Assembly: GCA_944739405.2 (NCBI GenBank)
Contig: OX123187.2
Location: 45,550,394 to 45,614,393, forward strand
Reading direction: 5' to 3'
Length of the DNA stretch: 64,000 bases
From: Euclidia mi
Taxonomy: Eukaryota > Arthropoda > Insecta > Lepidoptera > Erebidae
Shown: in pieces, positions 31,872-44,189 of the stretch
How the letters are laid out: each line of letters starts with the position of its first letter
Numbering within the stretch: position 1 is the first letter of the stretch
Notes under the pieces: model-generated
Database searches by the model: none
The model's input: the letters and a program-made list of their open reading frames with translations, nothing else
Told to the model about the DNA's origin: nothing
Made by a program: the position numbers and the translations under genes

Positions 31872-32039
31872 GTAAGTACATTTTATTACTTGGAATTATT
31901 AGGACCTGTTCAAACTCCTATAAATAGGCTTTATCTGGCAAATAAATTCAAAATTAAAGCCTATGGTTTTAACTGCCGTTCGCTTCATTGCAACTTAATT
32001 ACAAAACCTTAATTATTATGTCATTTGACTGGCCTGTTT

Positions 32040-32175
32040 GCCTAGTAGTCCTGTAGTTGCGAACCCTGGCTGCTAAATAGTCAGGAACCCTGACTGCTAA
32101 ATAGCCCTCCTATGGGTTTGATTCCCAACTAGGACAAATATTTGTGTGATGTGCAAGATTGTAGTGTGTAGATAT
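32040..32175 (+). mobile_element. tRNA-derived SINE fragment (unassigned family)
   Basis: GTAGTCCTGTAGTTGCG resembles an A-box region and GGGTTTGATTCCCAACTAGG a B box; ATTTGTGTGATG follows. It contains an internal direct repeat (ACCCTG...GCTAAATAG, twice). Confidence 0.5.
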
Positions 32176-32591
32176 AATTTGTTTGTATTAAAGATTATAC
32201 AAACACGTTTATCATTTAGCTGGTCATAAGGTGTCATAGTACAAGCTTCTTAGTTTGGAATCAGATGACGGTTATGTGAGTTCTCCTATGGTGTGTTTAT
32301 TAATGATTGAGTAAAGTACATAATAATAAGTATTACTTGAAATCATATCCTTATATTACTTAAGTAGGTATGGATTTCAGGTTAGCTTATCTGTATTGTA
32401 AAGTTTTAACAAGTATTTTTTTTGTAATGAACCCTTATAATAAGTACATAAAATAATATTGTGCTGGGTTCAAATCTTTTCAACTTTTTAAACACACCAT
32501 TGGGTTTTTCATTTGGCATTTATGAAGATATATAAATATGGATGAAGCAATAAACTATCTCATGTGGTTTGGTTTTTATTTTTTATTTTTT

Positions 32592-32802
32592 ACTAGAGAG
32601 TGCCTACGGCTATGCCCGCAATATTTTTTGATTTACCCGTTTTGCCCGATCCCGTGGGTATTTCGGGAAATCCATTTTTAGTACACCCCTGTGGTCCCCA
32701 AAGAACATACAATGCCAAATTTCATCTTCTTGCGCCCAATAGTTTTGGCTGTAGAGTGTCTGTCATTCAGTCAGTAACCAAGGATTTTATATATACAGAT
32801 TA
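32592..32802 (+). mobile_element. Element R, full length
   Basis: ACTAGAGAGTGCCTACGGC to GTCATTCAGTCAGTAACC and TATATATACAGATTA. A slightly diverged copy. Confidence 0.75.
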
Positions 32803-33054
32803 GTGAAAGACTCTTTACGTATTAGGTACGCTGAATTTATGGAACGTTAGGTCTTGTCCTTTTCTTTATACGACCCACAGAGGGTCATGTCCAATTTGCT
32901 TCAGTAGATTATATTCATATACGAGTTTATTGCCATTGATATAGGTCCAATAAACCAATGATATCTTATGAAGGCTGGGACCTTCAGTATATTATTATGG
33001 CGCTGGATTGGCTATTCGGTTATCAAGTCATTGTCACCATCATCAGCCCTATAT

Positions 33055-33925
33055 AATAATAATAATGGGAAGCCGCAAGAGCTATTAGCTCGGGGGTGGA
33101 AGTGTCATTCTCAAGGGCGTAATTACGGGGAAACCCGCTCCGGGTCACGAGACCCGCGATGGCGAAACCGGTGCCGCACCGCTCTATACCCCTAGCCACT
33201 CGCACCGGTGTTGCCCTCTGGCAGCCTTTATGGCAGAGTTTGTTTGCTTTTGGCGGCTGTTTAGAGAGGGCCCATCTAGTGAGTTGGCGAGTCACCACCT
33301 GCCACGCGGACGGAGCTATAGGAGTATCACTGGCAGGTGCCTTTTTTTATCCATAGTATCATTATTACCAGTCCATTTAACGCCCATCCCAATAAACCAG
33401 TAAATTAGACTCCACATCATTGCAATACTCCTACATTTGCTGCGGCTAGTCCATAGCTGTACTCAGTAGTGCAGTTGTGGAGGCTCCGCGGCATGTGTCC
33501 CATCCCATTCTAGATTAAAGTTCCCTACGGGCCTCTAACACCATGTTAGAAGAATAGCCGTGAAAAAGATTCACATAATAATAATGCTACTATAAGAGTA
33601 TTTAGGCAGGTGCCGTTTTTCATCCATAGTGTTCACCTAGAGCTAGACGAATCCATTAAACACCCATCCAAATAGCCCAGATTAATTAGGTTCCATACAA
33701 GTAGCAATAGTCTTGAATCTGCTGCGGCTAATCCGTGACTGCACTTAATAGTGCAGTTATGGAGGCGCCCCAGCAGGTATCCCATCACATTCTAGATTAA
33801 AACTCTGACTCTGCGCGTTGGACCTATCTCTGCGTGTACGCCTGCCAAAGAGCCGGTTATTCTTCTAACATCAAAGGTTAAAATAATAGCCGTGGTAGAT
33901 AAACAAATAATGATAATAATATTCT
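33055..33925 (+). repeat. Related repeat copies in direct order
   Basis: 33330-33580 and 33605-33910 share the order GGCAGGTGCC, ATCCATAGT, CGCCCATCC/CACCCATCC, GCTGCGGCTA, AGTGCAGTT and CATTCTAGATTAAA. Left of them, 33055-33330 is GC-richer and ends in GGCAGGTGCC too. These look like the 3' ends of a LINE inserted next to each other, or a tandem duplication. Confidence 0.55.
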
Positions 33926-33934
33926 ACCACATTC

Positions 33935-34180
33935 ACAACCACAACACCATCTAGTCCCAAACTAAGCAGAAGCTTGTACTATGGGTACTAGATAATGGAT
34001 AGACATACCTACATATACACATTGTTTTTGTAAATACATACATATTATACATAGATACACCCAGACCAAGACAAACATCCATGTTCATGCACACAAATGT
34101 TTGACTTGAGCGGGAATCGAACCCGCGACCTTCGGTGCAGCAGTCGCTTACACTCCCGCTGCGCCAACCGGTCGTCACAG
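33935..34180 (-). mobile_element. SINE-3, near full length
   Basis: Minus-strand head GACGACCGGTTGGCGCAGCG, B box GGTTCGATTCCCGCTCAAG, body with GTCTTGGTCTGGGTG and 3' end ACTAGATGGTGTTGTG. Confidence 0.8.
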
Positions 34181-34478
34181 AATACAGTTCCGCTGCAATG
34201 CACGGGCCTCTTCTCACTATGAGGTGGGTAAGCCCATAGTCCACCACGCTGGCCAAGTGAGGGTTGGCAGACTTCACATGTCTTACAATAACATTATGGA
34301 GAACTCTCGGACACACCGGTTTCCTCACGATGTTTTCCTTCACCGATAAGCAAGCGATAATTAACAATTTAATACGCACTTAACTTCGAAAAGTCATTCG
34401 TGCACGCCGTCGATTCGAACCTGTGACCCTCTGCGTAGCAGTCTGTTAGTCGGTGCACTCGGCTTGTCAGAAGGCTTT
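34181..34478 (-). mobile_element. SINE-2, adjoining SINE-3
   Basis: Minus-strand head near 34425-34478, B box GGTTCGAATCGACGG, body TGAGGAAACCGGTGTGTCCG and ATAGTGAGAAGAGGCCC. Its tail side meets the SINE-3 head at 34180, so one probably landed in the other. Confidence 0.7.
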
Positions 34479-35363
34479 TTATCAGATAGTTGTGTTATTT
34501 TTTATCTTAATAAAGCCATTATAGATTTACATAGATAAAAATAAAGTGGCTTTTGTATGTTTGGTAAGGTAGGTACTTACATGAGTTAGACTAGCCTATG
34601 TATGGACAAAAAACAAAGAAGGCCTGTATTCAACAGTGGAAACATATTGGGTTTGGGGGTCGGTACCCACTGGTCCCCTAATATTCGTCCCCCGGAATAA
34701 AAGTTGTAGATTGGTCCCCTATTTTGGTGCCCATTGGTACCCCGGTAGGGGACCAGATTATTTTAATTATTTTTGCAGGTACCCACTCGTACCCTGGAAT
34801 AAAATTAAACTTCGGCACCTACTCAGGTGCGTTTTGGCCACCTAATAAAAACCGTTTTAATTTTTAGGTAAAAAATATTGTCATCGTTGTACATTCGTGT
34901 ACAATATTGTTACGATATTAATAATTAAGTAATATCAATAATTTAAAGTATGTACTATAAAATAATCAAATTATATTATAGTATATATGGACTCTCATCG
35001 AAGTGGCTAACTGTATTGTTGGCCACTGTTCGCATTTTCCCGGAATTTGTCAAGGTGCAATCAGTTTGTTTTAGGTTTAGTCGCTAATCTAAGCGCAGTT
35101 AACTGATAGACTCTTGAGTAAAAGTAAATATTAATTAGTGTGTGTGTTCTGTAAAATTAACTACTGAATTAAGTGAGTGACCAAATATGAGTATAAAAAC
35201 ATGTAAGTAGTATTTTTTACACTTCTTTACATAGCTCATATACTGATAAATACACAGTTTATATTTTTCGGAGCTAGTTTTGAATATTTATAGGTAAAAC
35301 ATTTTAGAAATCGATTTTATGAAAGGTTAAGAGATTCTTTTCTTGTTTCGTATCTACGTCTTC

Positions 35364-35625
35364 TTTCTCTTAGCGTTATCCTAGTTTCAGTCTGGCGTCC
35401 GCTTTCTAGTCTAACCGGATTTGGCTGAATATTAGCTTTTCCACGGAGCGACTGGATGTCTGACCTCCGCAACCCGAAGGGATAGCGATATTCCATGGTT
35501 TAGACTAGTGTCAGTTTAAGAAGGTACTGACGCCCTGTAACGACTGTCAAAGATCTTCATGACAACCGGGACCGACGGCTTGACGTGCTCTCCGAGGCAC
35601 GGGACAAGCGATAATTAACAATATT
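35364..35625 (-). mobile_element. SINE-1 without tRNA head
   Basis: Minus-strand SINE-1 body from AATTATCGCTTGTCCCG to GGATAACGCTAAGAG; the head is missing. It is very close in sequence to the copy at 28342-28719. Confidence 0.8.
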
Positions 35626-35714
35626 GTTTCGTATCTACGTACGTACACATAATCTCTATCTCTGTTCCAACCCTTCGTCACCCGTCTCTGTTCCAACCCT
35701 TTTAACTAAACTAA

Positions 35715-36440
35715 AAAACGTTGGTATAAGAGGAATCCCTCTTAAATTTTTTTAAAGATTACCTCACGGATAGACGACAAATGGTAAAGATAGACCAGTT
35801 CACTAGTGACGCGGCGGATCTGTCATTCGGCGTGCCACAGGGAAGCGTACTGGGACCTACACTTTTCCCAACATATATAAACGATCTCTGCAACTTAAAA
35901 GAGTTAAACGCTAATATTTTTGCCTACGCCGATGACACGGCTGTTGTCTTCTCTGGGAAAAACTGGTCGGAAGTCAAACTTCACACAGAGCTGGGTATGG
36001 CCCATATTGCTAACTGGCTCAATGACAGTCTACTCACCCTAAATACATCCAAAACCAATTACGTCTGCTTCACCATCTCAAATCGTTCGCAACCGGAGGA
36101 GGACTTTACAATTAAAATACACTTTTGTAACAAACCTTTTTATAATACCTGTAAGTGTCCAAAAATAGATAAAGTACCACAAGCAAAATATTTAGGTGTC
36201 ATAATTAACCAACGGCTTTCGTGGTACTCTCATCTGGAACACATCACTGGAAGGCTTAGGAAACTTGGTTGGATTTTTAAAACCTTACGGTACGTCGTCC
36301 CTACTCAAATCAATAAAAATATAGGTCCGCCTAGAAATCTATTAAATGAAATTTATAATGCAATAGCAAAATCAGTTGTGATATACTGTATCTTTATATT
36401 TGTTTCATTTTTACCTTTAGTACGTGACTGTACTACAACC
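35715..36440 (+). pseudogene. Jockey/CR1-like non-LTR reverse transcriptase fragment
   Basis: After a broken stretch (V-G-I-R-G-I-P-L-K-F-F then a stop), 35781 onward reads through S-F-G-V-P-Q-G-S-V-L-G-P and the catalytic F-A-Y-A-D-D-T-A-V-V, then W-L-N-D-S-L-L-T-L-N-T-S-K-T and Y-L-G-V-I-I-N-Q. The motifs are typical of Jockey/CR1-group LINE RTs. The N-terminal RT part and endonuclease are absent. The frame continues past the LINE homology into the flanking repeat up to 36605, so the end at 36440 is approximate. Confidence 0.78.
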
Positions 36441-36867
36441 ATAGGTACTGAAAATAAATATCTAATTAGTAGAGTAAATGGGAAATATAAATTATTTAAA
36501 ATAAAAAATAGAGCAGGGTACGAGTGGGCACCACAAAAATTGGAGGGTACCAGTGGGCACAGGGTCCGAATTTCAGGGGACCAGTGGGTACCGACCCTTG
36601 GTTGATAATGATGGGTATTAAATTAATGGACACAATATCATGTGGATTCAGAAAATTAAATATAAGCTCGACAGCGCAACCTGTTCGCGTGACCGATTAA
36701 TTAGCCACGAAGACCTCAAAGGCACATTTGCTGAACTGTTTATTGCAACAAAATAGCTTTCCATACTTACCTTGTATTTTTACGTGGAGTTATATAATAT
36801 TACGTATACCTAAGCAGAAGATAAAATTAATTATGGTGAACACTATTTTACACAGGACCTAATTATA

Positions 36868-37050
36868 ATTCATTGGGTTTTTCCGTTAGGAAATTCTCAG
36901 TAGCAGCACGGAGTCTGGTAATGTGTCCGGTACGGCAATAGCCTCGCCCGTTTACGTGGGACCTGAAAATTCATGGCGAAATGTGGATGTAATATTACAC
37001 CTCTGCCTACCCCTTCGGGGATACAGGCGTGAGTCTATAAATAAATAAAA
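36868..37050 (+). mobile_element. SINE-4 body, head missing
   Basis: From CATTGGGTTTTTCCGTTAGG to ACACCTCTGCCTACCCC and GGCGTGAGTC with an A-rich end. Very close to the fragment at 1401-1596. Confidence 0.75.
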
Positions 37051-38660
37051 TAAATTATAATTCAGAAAAAAATGAAAACTTAAAAGTAATTGTCTAAAAG
37101 GAAAATTCAGTAAAGCTAAGTAATCACATAATTACAAACGTTTAAACTGGACTAATAAAAGTTATTGTGATGTTAGTGGCAGATCACGAGCGGGTCTAAG
37201 TCAAGTAATTGATGCTTTCCATTGAAAAACCATTGAGTAATGACAATTAATGAAGTGCCCTCGCGCCGCGCTTGTTGTGACAAACTACAACGAGCTTTAT
37301 TACTCCATACCACAGACTTCATAAACTGTCACAACTGCTATTTTATATAACAACTAGTTGCCGCCCGCGGTTTCACTCGCGTTGTACAAATTAACAAGTC
37401 ATAACAAGTACGCTATGACTGAACTCAGAAAGAGTTCCATCTGTCCAAATTTTATCTTTCTTTTATCGAAATCGGCTGTAAATGACCGAAAAAACATTAT
37501 CAATCCTCACAATCTTTCAAGGTTATTAATAGTAGTAGAATGACACATTTATTCATCTCATGACTCATCTCATAAATTGATACGTAGGTATATTTATTAT
37601 TTATCCATAGGTTATGTTACTAATTATCACCTGGTGACATAAAAAATATGCTAAAGTTTCAAACCGTAGTAATTACTTACTCTATAAGGATATTGGAATT
37701 AACGATACGATATTGGAATTAAGTACTACAGTTCCTGCTCAAAATATTTTCAAACTCTCATTGTAGGTAAGTCACTCTCTCGCTGTATAATCTCTCATAT
37801 TGTCTTCAATGGTAAATAACAAATATCTATTACAAAGTAGGCAACAGGGTAAGTAACTTCTGGATCAAAGTATCCACAGCTGCATACATATTGCCGATAT
37901 AATCCTGACCTGTTTCTATGGCATGTCATAAGAAGATTGGCTTATGCTAGTTTTATACGTAGAGCTTGATGTCTTCTAATTTCGATTACAACTTTTGCCA
38001 GCTTATTTGCCAACCAGGACTTTACTCCCATTGATCTTTATATTATTTTATTCTACTTCCTTAAACTTTTGATCTCAGACGAAGATCGATCGTCATCAAC
38101 TCAGGAAAAACTAAACACATCCGGTTTAACATTATATTGCAACATAATTATGAAAGGAAATTGTATTGCTCTACGCGTGTCATATTGTGCAATTCTATGT
38201 CCGATATTTCACTTATAACATGTATGTAATTTTATAGGCTTTAATATTAGATCAACTTGGCTAAATAATGAGTAACTAACGTCTTCTTAATGAATTGATG
38301 AGGTTTGCTGTTATACATTGCACAACATTTCTTTGTAAATTTTTGAAAGTAGATTTTCGATAGGACATTGATAAGAAAGATTCTCTATTTCCAAGCTCAT
38401 AAGTGCGAGATTAATACTATATTAGTATTAAATTAAAACAGAGATATTATATTAAAGCATGTAATGCAACATCACATATTTCATACTTTACGTAGGTACA
38501 AGGAAATATGGTACCTATATACATAATATTTCATTTGTTGATACTAATATAGTGAAATTTTAGCAATCGATACTTTATCTGTTAAGGAAAATATTGTTTA
38601 CGTTGAGTACGTTTATGTTTAGACAACGTGGGATTACCTACAGCAGAGCGGCCAGGTCTG
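37051..38660. other. Gene-free interval upstream of locus D first exon
   Basis: AT-rich. A short RTE-like start (CTAGTTGCCGCCCGCGGTTTC) lies near 37353. Nothing else recognised until the TATA box at 38665. Confidence 0.4.
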
Positions 38661-38664
38661 CTCG

Positions 38665-38672
38665 TATAAAAG
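38665..38672 (+). promoter_or_regulatory. TATA box of locus D first exon
   Basis: TATAAAAG in a GC-richer setting (CTGCTCGTATAAAAGCATCG), about 220 bp upstream of the ATG at 38895. A start site near 38695-38710 is expected. It is the best core promoter motif in the window. Confidence 0.6.
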
Positions 38673-38894
38673 CATCGGGTCAACTGTGATAACATCAAGC
38701 CGAGTGAGTCAGGCGCGAGCGCCGAACCTCTCAGTCGGCTTACGGCTACGATCTTTTATAAGCGCAATATTTACGCGCGCGCATTTTTCAAACACAGACG
38801 TTCGACACGTACGAATTTAAAAAATAAAAATATAACAACATCCGAGCTGAATACCAGTGTGCGTTATGTGAAAAAAATAAATCGGTGTTTGAAA

Positions 38895-39197
38895 ATGGAA
38901 TACTTACTTCGTAGTTGGATCGTTCTGCTGCTGTTTACTTCAGCATTCGCATTCGAAGAGTTTATAATTTACGGCGGCGGCCTTGAAACCAATGGGACTG
39001 AAAGCAACGATAGGAAATCCAATGTGACTTGTGTTCGGGAACATTTGTATGACAACTGGAATATCTCGGAAGTGTTCGGGCAGTGGAAAGTGCTGGAATT
39101 GTACACGCATCTTGGCGTCGAAGGTGTTGATACGTACCACAGCTGCCCTAAAGTCACAATTTGGGAGTCGGAAGAGTTCCCCACCACAACATTTGGG
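38895..39197 (+). CDS. Lipocalin-like protein, locus D first exon
   Basis: A 101-codon first exon. The frame is open from 38859, but the first ATG is at 38895 and gives a signal peptide (MEYLLRSWIVLLLFTSAFA). Three N-glycosylation sequons (N33-G-T, N43-V-T, N56-I-S) cluster before G-Q-W at 62-64. C46 and C84 (SCPKVTIW) are the two family Cys. It ends in phase 0 at GTAGGT. With 52050-52218 and 53745-54067 it gives 264 residues. It has a TATA box, which the other first exons lack. It shares the only body exons in this half of the window with the 31188 first exon, so the two may be alternative starts of one gene. Confidence 0.8.
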
Positions 39198-40463
39198 GTA
39201 GGTCTATTGCTTTTCAATGAGCTTTTGTTTCTCGGTCATGTGAGACGTGCGAGACGGATTTAGGTATAAATTTAACAGATTAGTGACTGTTCATTGAAAT
39301 GTACCTGAAATAGATTGTGACTAACTTATTTAATATATCGTGATATTCATTTCATTTCGGAAGCGCTGGCATTTCCTTGAGAACTGATACATGTTAATCA
39401 ATTTTATTTTTGGCTTTGAGCTAACTGTAAATTGTGATATTAGATATAGTCGTCAGTATATTGGAGGAAGTCAGTATTTAGTTTATATTTTTATTCACAC
39501 TTATGCCTAATGCATCTGTTCTCGTCACGGCAATAAGATACGAGTTGATTGTATTGTGTAACTCCTTCAATTGAGCAAATTTTATTGTACAACTGGCTGT
39601 GTTGGTCAGTCTAAATTCCTTGATCATTGGCTAGCATCTGCATAGATATTTTGATCTCTATTTATATGTGTTTTAAGGCTGAAAATATGTTTTATGTTTG
39701 AGACGATAGAGTTTAGAAGTGCACATTTGTAAGTAGGTAGGTGTATGATTTGGTTACTATTATGACTAAGTTGTACTAGGTCTCTAAGCTATGAGCTGTG
39801 CCAATTGACAATGTCTAGTGTAAAAAAGTGCAAAATAGTAGCTTGTAAAGGCATCTTAGTAGCATGTAATTTTTTTTTTAGTTCTTTTTGTTCTCATTTA
39901 ATTAATAGGTAAATAGGCAATTGAGCTTTACTTAGGAAAATCATAAGACTGATGTCGTTATAATTTTCTCATTGAGGTAGGAAGGTAGATACCAAAGTAC
40001 CTACTTACGTATATTTATTTATAAATTTAAAATAAATAGATAAGTACTATATTTTATTGAGCATTATTTTTGGGCACTTTTATCTTATATTCTCTAAATC
40101 GGCAATGTGATGACAGTGTTAAAATGTACTTACTTAAATCTGAATATACTTTATAGGCACTGATTTTTTTAGACGCAAACCACAATGCATTTAAATATTT
40201 ATTGTAAAACTTCATTTATAATAAACTTGTATTATTTATCACCATTTCTTACGACTCTGTCACCCTTATTGCACCTTGATAATAAATTATACTGTTTTTG
40301 TTGCTCAATAGACTTGCATTATAAAAACTATGTCCTTAGTCGGTCTATTGTGACGGAATGGGGAAGTAGAACTGATTTCAGGGCTTCAACAGAAAAAGTC
40401 TGCTCGCTACGACCTCGATTCTAAGTAATAATAATAATACAGGACTTCTACCCTAACGATATA
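39198..40463. other. Gene-free interval in presumed intron 1 of locus D
   Basis: AT-rich; no repeat family or exon recognised. An open frame at 40185-40424 has no family signature. Confidence 0.4.
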
Positions 40464-40560
40464 ACCTATTCTCATCATCCTCCTAGCGTTATACCACTTT
40501 CAACCAAGAGTCCGCTTACTAGTCTAACCAGAATGGCTGAATATTAGATTTTTCAACTAT
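40464..40560 (-). mobile_element. SINE-1 3' fragment
   Basis: Minus-strand match from TAATATTCAGCCATTC to TATAACGCTAGGAGG, followed by a GATGA tail. Confidence 0.6.
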
Positions 40561-40624
40561 ACCTATAACCTATTCGATGGTACTGTATTGAATAACCAAT
40601 CATTGGTATTGCTTCTTTTACATA

Positions 40625-40815
40625 CACACAACACCATCTAGTCCCAAACTAAGCAGAGCTGGTACTATGGGTACAATTTTTTTTGTAAATAGATACTGTC
40701 TATACCCACATATCTACACAAAGACAAACAGTTTCGCGCACACAAATGTTTGACTTGAGCGGGAATCGAACCTGCGACCTTCGGCGTGGCAGTCGATTAC
40801 ACTCCCGCTACGCCA
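40625..40815 (-). mobile_element. SINE-3
   Basis: Minus-strand B box GGTTCGATTCCCGCTCAAG, AACATTTGTGTG, and 3' end TTTGGGACTAGATGGTGTTG. The head is slightly degraded. A separate SINE head remnant (TTGGCGAAGTGGTTTAAGCC) lies at 40863-40882 on the + strand. Confidence 0.75.
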
Positions 40816-40899
40816 TTGATAGATAATAATATGTACCTATTGATGTCATTTTAAGCAACACGTTTGGCGAAGTGGTTTAAGCCGCCACCACTGCACGGT

Positions 40900-41480
40900 T
40901 TATCACCACCGCTATGGGTTCTGTACCTAAACGGAACACATTAAGGCGAGGACATATTATGTGAATTGGGCGTCAATAGGGGTAAATTAAAACCGTTTTT
41001 CTCCGTAATTGTTATAGAAAAGCAACCCAAAAAAAATATGTCTTAATCTACATCATATAAAGCACTTTCTCTTCGGTACCAAATCCTAAAAAAAGTATTT
41101 TAAATATCTGAATAAAATATGCAAAGTAACCTCTGTTTTTGTAGTTATTACCTTTTTTCTCCTAATCTATCAATCATAAGATTGTTTAAATTGAATCAGC
41201 CTATTATATATTTCAAGAACACCAAGGCAACCTTCAGCTTATTTTTGCAAATAACTTTACTTATTATTTTCTAAGGATTTTTTTACGTCACCGATACTCG
41301 CAAATCGCGCGTGGACAACTAACCAGTAGTACGAGCAAGGTCAACGGCGTATATCCATGATCGGAAAATTGATGTTCCGTTTCTGGGTATTCTTTGTCCT
41401 TGTTTAATAAGTTCTTTGCGAGAGTTTTTTCCGGATATCCTGATGTGAGTTATCCATTCTACATAGTATCTTCACAGCAT
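40900..41480. other. Gene-free interval
   Basis: Nothing recognised on either strand. Confidence 0.35.
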
Positions 41481-41484
41481 TGAG

Positions 41485-41800
41485 TAATCAATAGCTGGAC
41501 TCGAGCTTCTTCTAATTTGGCCCACAGAAGTCAATAGGAGGATTTGGCCTAGGTACATACCACGCTGGCCAGATAGGTTGCTGGCGAGCTTTCCCTTTCC
41601 TCGCAAAGATACGAATCATCATCGTCATTTCAGCCTAGAGACGTCCACTGCTGGACATAGGCCTCCCCCAAGGTTCTCCACACAGACTGATTTTGAGCCG
41701 CCCGCATCCAACCGCTTCCCGCGATCTTAACCAGATCGTCGGTCCACCTCGCGGGAGGTCCACCCCTGCTGCGTTGTCGTCTAAGATACGAATGTATGAA
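41485..41800 (-). repeat. Lepidopteran repeat split by a LINE tail
   Basis: Left part has AGCTGGACTCGAGC and ACCACGCTGGCCAG, as in 9788-9990. It is interrupted by the LINE 3' end at 41617-41782. Confidence 0.5.
41617..41782 (-). mobile_element. 5'-truncated LINE 3' end with 11-bp TSD
   Basis: The minus strand encodes the end of a LINE ORF (A-R-W-T-D-D-L-V-K-I-A-G, then E-A-Y-V-Q-Q-W), a stop and a GATGATGATT tail. Flanked by AAGATACGAAT at 41606-41616 and 41783-41793. Truncation with a TSD is a textbook dead-on-arrival insertion. Confidence 0.85.
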
Positions 41801-43234
41801 CAATAATCCTATATGACCTCATATAAGTATAAAATATAAAAATAAAATATCTTAGAATTCACATCATCTCGAGTTGTGAATCAGCCGGCAGATATTAATT
41901 TATCACTCATTAATTTCTCTGAAGATGTTCTTAGTAACACGTAATCAAATACATACTTATATCAAGTCTACGTTGGTAAATTGGCAAAGGGAAAATCACA
42001 ATTATACATAAACGTATTCACGTATGTTAGTAATGCAATATTTGATGCGACGATAGACATCCTTTGGCCATAATCACAGTCGAAACGTCACAGACGTCAA
42101 ATTAATTAACACCTATTAAATAAACTTGTATGATGAAAAACCTGGCAAACTGGAAATCAAATTCAAGCTTAGGTATATACAAAACAAGAAACAAGTATAC
42201 AACCGATATCCATGTTTTGGACTTCAGGTGCGAGTAGTCCGGATAGAGCGTTATGAACTCTATAAATTAGTGGAAAACTGTTCGTACGTATTTATCTTTG
42301 TACTGACTGGTTGGCAGTTCGTAATAGGTCAGTAAGTTAAGCAAGGCTTGCACAGGTCGCCACCTGGATGGATCACCGCTTGTGGCATCTACATAGCGCA
42401 AACGTGCTTTGGCGGGCACGTAAAGCATGACGGTCCCGGTTATTGTCTCAGGAGAAGAAGTTTAGGCTACGTTGGAAGCCTTCAGGCGGACTGAAAACTC
42501 CGATAGGTACCAGTTGGTCACCCGCTCACATGAACAGAAGAAGACTATCTTCTTGTTCATATATCATAAGTTCTGTGGCTTACAAGTTTGAACAGGCAAT
42601 GCAATATGAGTTTTTGTCTCGCCATACGAAGAAAAAGGTACAATAATGAAAATGTGTAGCTTGTTTGGGCCATGTGCCAATAATTTAAAACAATAATATA
42701 TTTATTGTTTATAAGACCGAGGCTAGAGGTCTGATAATAATGATGTCAATATTTGGAACATTTTAGTTACCTATAAAAATATTGTTATTCAACATAGATT
42801 ATATTATGCATGTAGGTATGTCTCTCACAATGCACTTCAAATTAAAGGTTCAATTAATTGCGTGTTTGTCGAAAAAAATAGGCATACCTAATCGCAAATA
42901 ACGTTGATAACCTTTTGCATTCCATTCTGAAGGTTCAAATGATTCACTTTTATAATTAAGTCATCACAAAAATAAAGCTCATCTAACAATAACATAAGAA
43001 CGTAATTTTTCAAATTGGCGACCGAAGAAGTAAGTCTTTTCGAGTAGCAAAGTGAGCCTTTGAGAGGTGAAGCTGTAGGTCATCCTTTCAAGCTTGAAGC
43101 TTGTTGAAGAATGATCTCGAGGCAGCAGGGTAACCCACCTCGTTACAGGCCCCTGGCATTCTCATCTGACTTTTGACTACTCGTATTATATTGTAATGTC
43201 AACTAATCACAAAAAAAATAATACTCTACACGCT
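41800..43234. other. Mostly unassigned interval
   Basis: 42350-42500 may be another copy of the 3190/44881 repeat (ACGTAAAGCATGACGGTCCCGG). Open frames at 42126-42335 and 42443-42646 lack family signatures. Confidence 0.35.
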
Positions 43235-43239
43235 ACCAC

Positions 43240-43480
43240 ATACACACATCACCATCTAGTCCCAAACCAAGCAGAGCTTGTCCTATGGGTACTAGATAAT
43301 GGATAAACATACATATATGCTTTTTTTGTAAATACAAACATATCATACAAAGAAACACCCAGACCAAGACAAACATCCATGTTCAAGCACACAAATGTTT
43401 GACTTGAGCGGGAATCGAACCCGCGACCTTCGGCGTAGCTGTCGCTTACACTCCCGCTGCGCCAACCGGTCGTCATGCAA
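43240..43480 (-). mobile_element. SINE-3, near full length
   Basis: Minus-strand head GACGACCGGTTGGCGCAGCG through B box GGTTCGATTCCCGCTCAAG to ACTAGATGGTGATGTG. Very similar to 33935-34180. Confidence 0.82.
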
Positions 43481-43769
43481 ATTTGTCTTAGCACATTAAA
43501 AATGGCATGAACTATAATATGCGTTTTCGTACTTATAATCACTATTACAATTTCTATTTTTCTCTTTGTGTGCTTACTAATTTATTTTATATTTCACGTG
43601 TGAATAAGGCCAAATTCTTGATAAATAGAACTAACTAACGATCTTTTTGGAATAGACTGATTATGATCGCGGGTCAAATAAACTGGTACTCATCTGAATC
43701 AGGTCATTCGTAGCAGTTACAATTATTATTAGACATCAATTTCATAAATCTAGTCTTCTTTATGTCTAA

Positions 43770-43965
43770 TACTGGTATTCACTGGCGGCTCCGCCCACGT
43801 GAATTATACACCAAAATATCTTCTTTAGGAATCGAACTATCTAACTCCTGGTGAAAACCCTTTGAAAACCGTACAAAATTACGTTCGTAGTTCTTGAGTT
43901 TATTGCGTTCATCACATACAGACAGGACGGAAAGGCGACTTGATTTTATAATACTTATGTTATGA
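43770..43965 (+). repeat. RTE-like LINE 3' UTR fragment
   Basis: GGCGGCTCCGCCCACGTG followed by ATCGAACTATCTAACTCC and TTGAGTTTATTGCGTTCATC has the order of common lepidopteran LINE 3' ends. Confidence 0.4.
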
Positions 43966-44189
43966 CAAAAAGGTCATATATCTACTGAAGCAAATAGTAT
44001 TGGAGCATCGCATATCGGCCCAAATCTACACGTGGTTAAAAACTAAATTGAACAGTAATATTGCGTAACAGCGACATACACACCTTTTGTTACATTCATT
44101 CATCGTTTCCGAGTGTGGCTACGTTAGTACTATTAATTATTCTGTGGTGTGGCGTCGTCTGACGTCAAAGTGTACGATTCTTATCATGG

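Larger units (their letters stand above)
34657..36597. mobile_element. Inverted-repeat-bounded block, 1.9 kb, with SINE and RT fragments inside
   Basis: Left end GGGTCGGTACCCACTGGTCC and right end GGACCAGTGGGTACCGACCC are complementary. Several further TACCCACT/GTACCC strings lie just inside each end (to about 34800, and from 36515), like subterminal binding repeats. The flanks TTGGGTTT and TTGGTTGA are similar but not an exact duplication. It encloses a SINE-1 piece (35364-35625) and an RT pseudogene (35715-36440). Confidence 0.6.

Noticed and set aside
42126..42646. Two adjacent open frames as a small gene
   Set aside because: No signal peptide, no family motif and no splice logic; the second overlaps probable repeat sequence.
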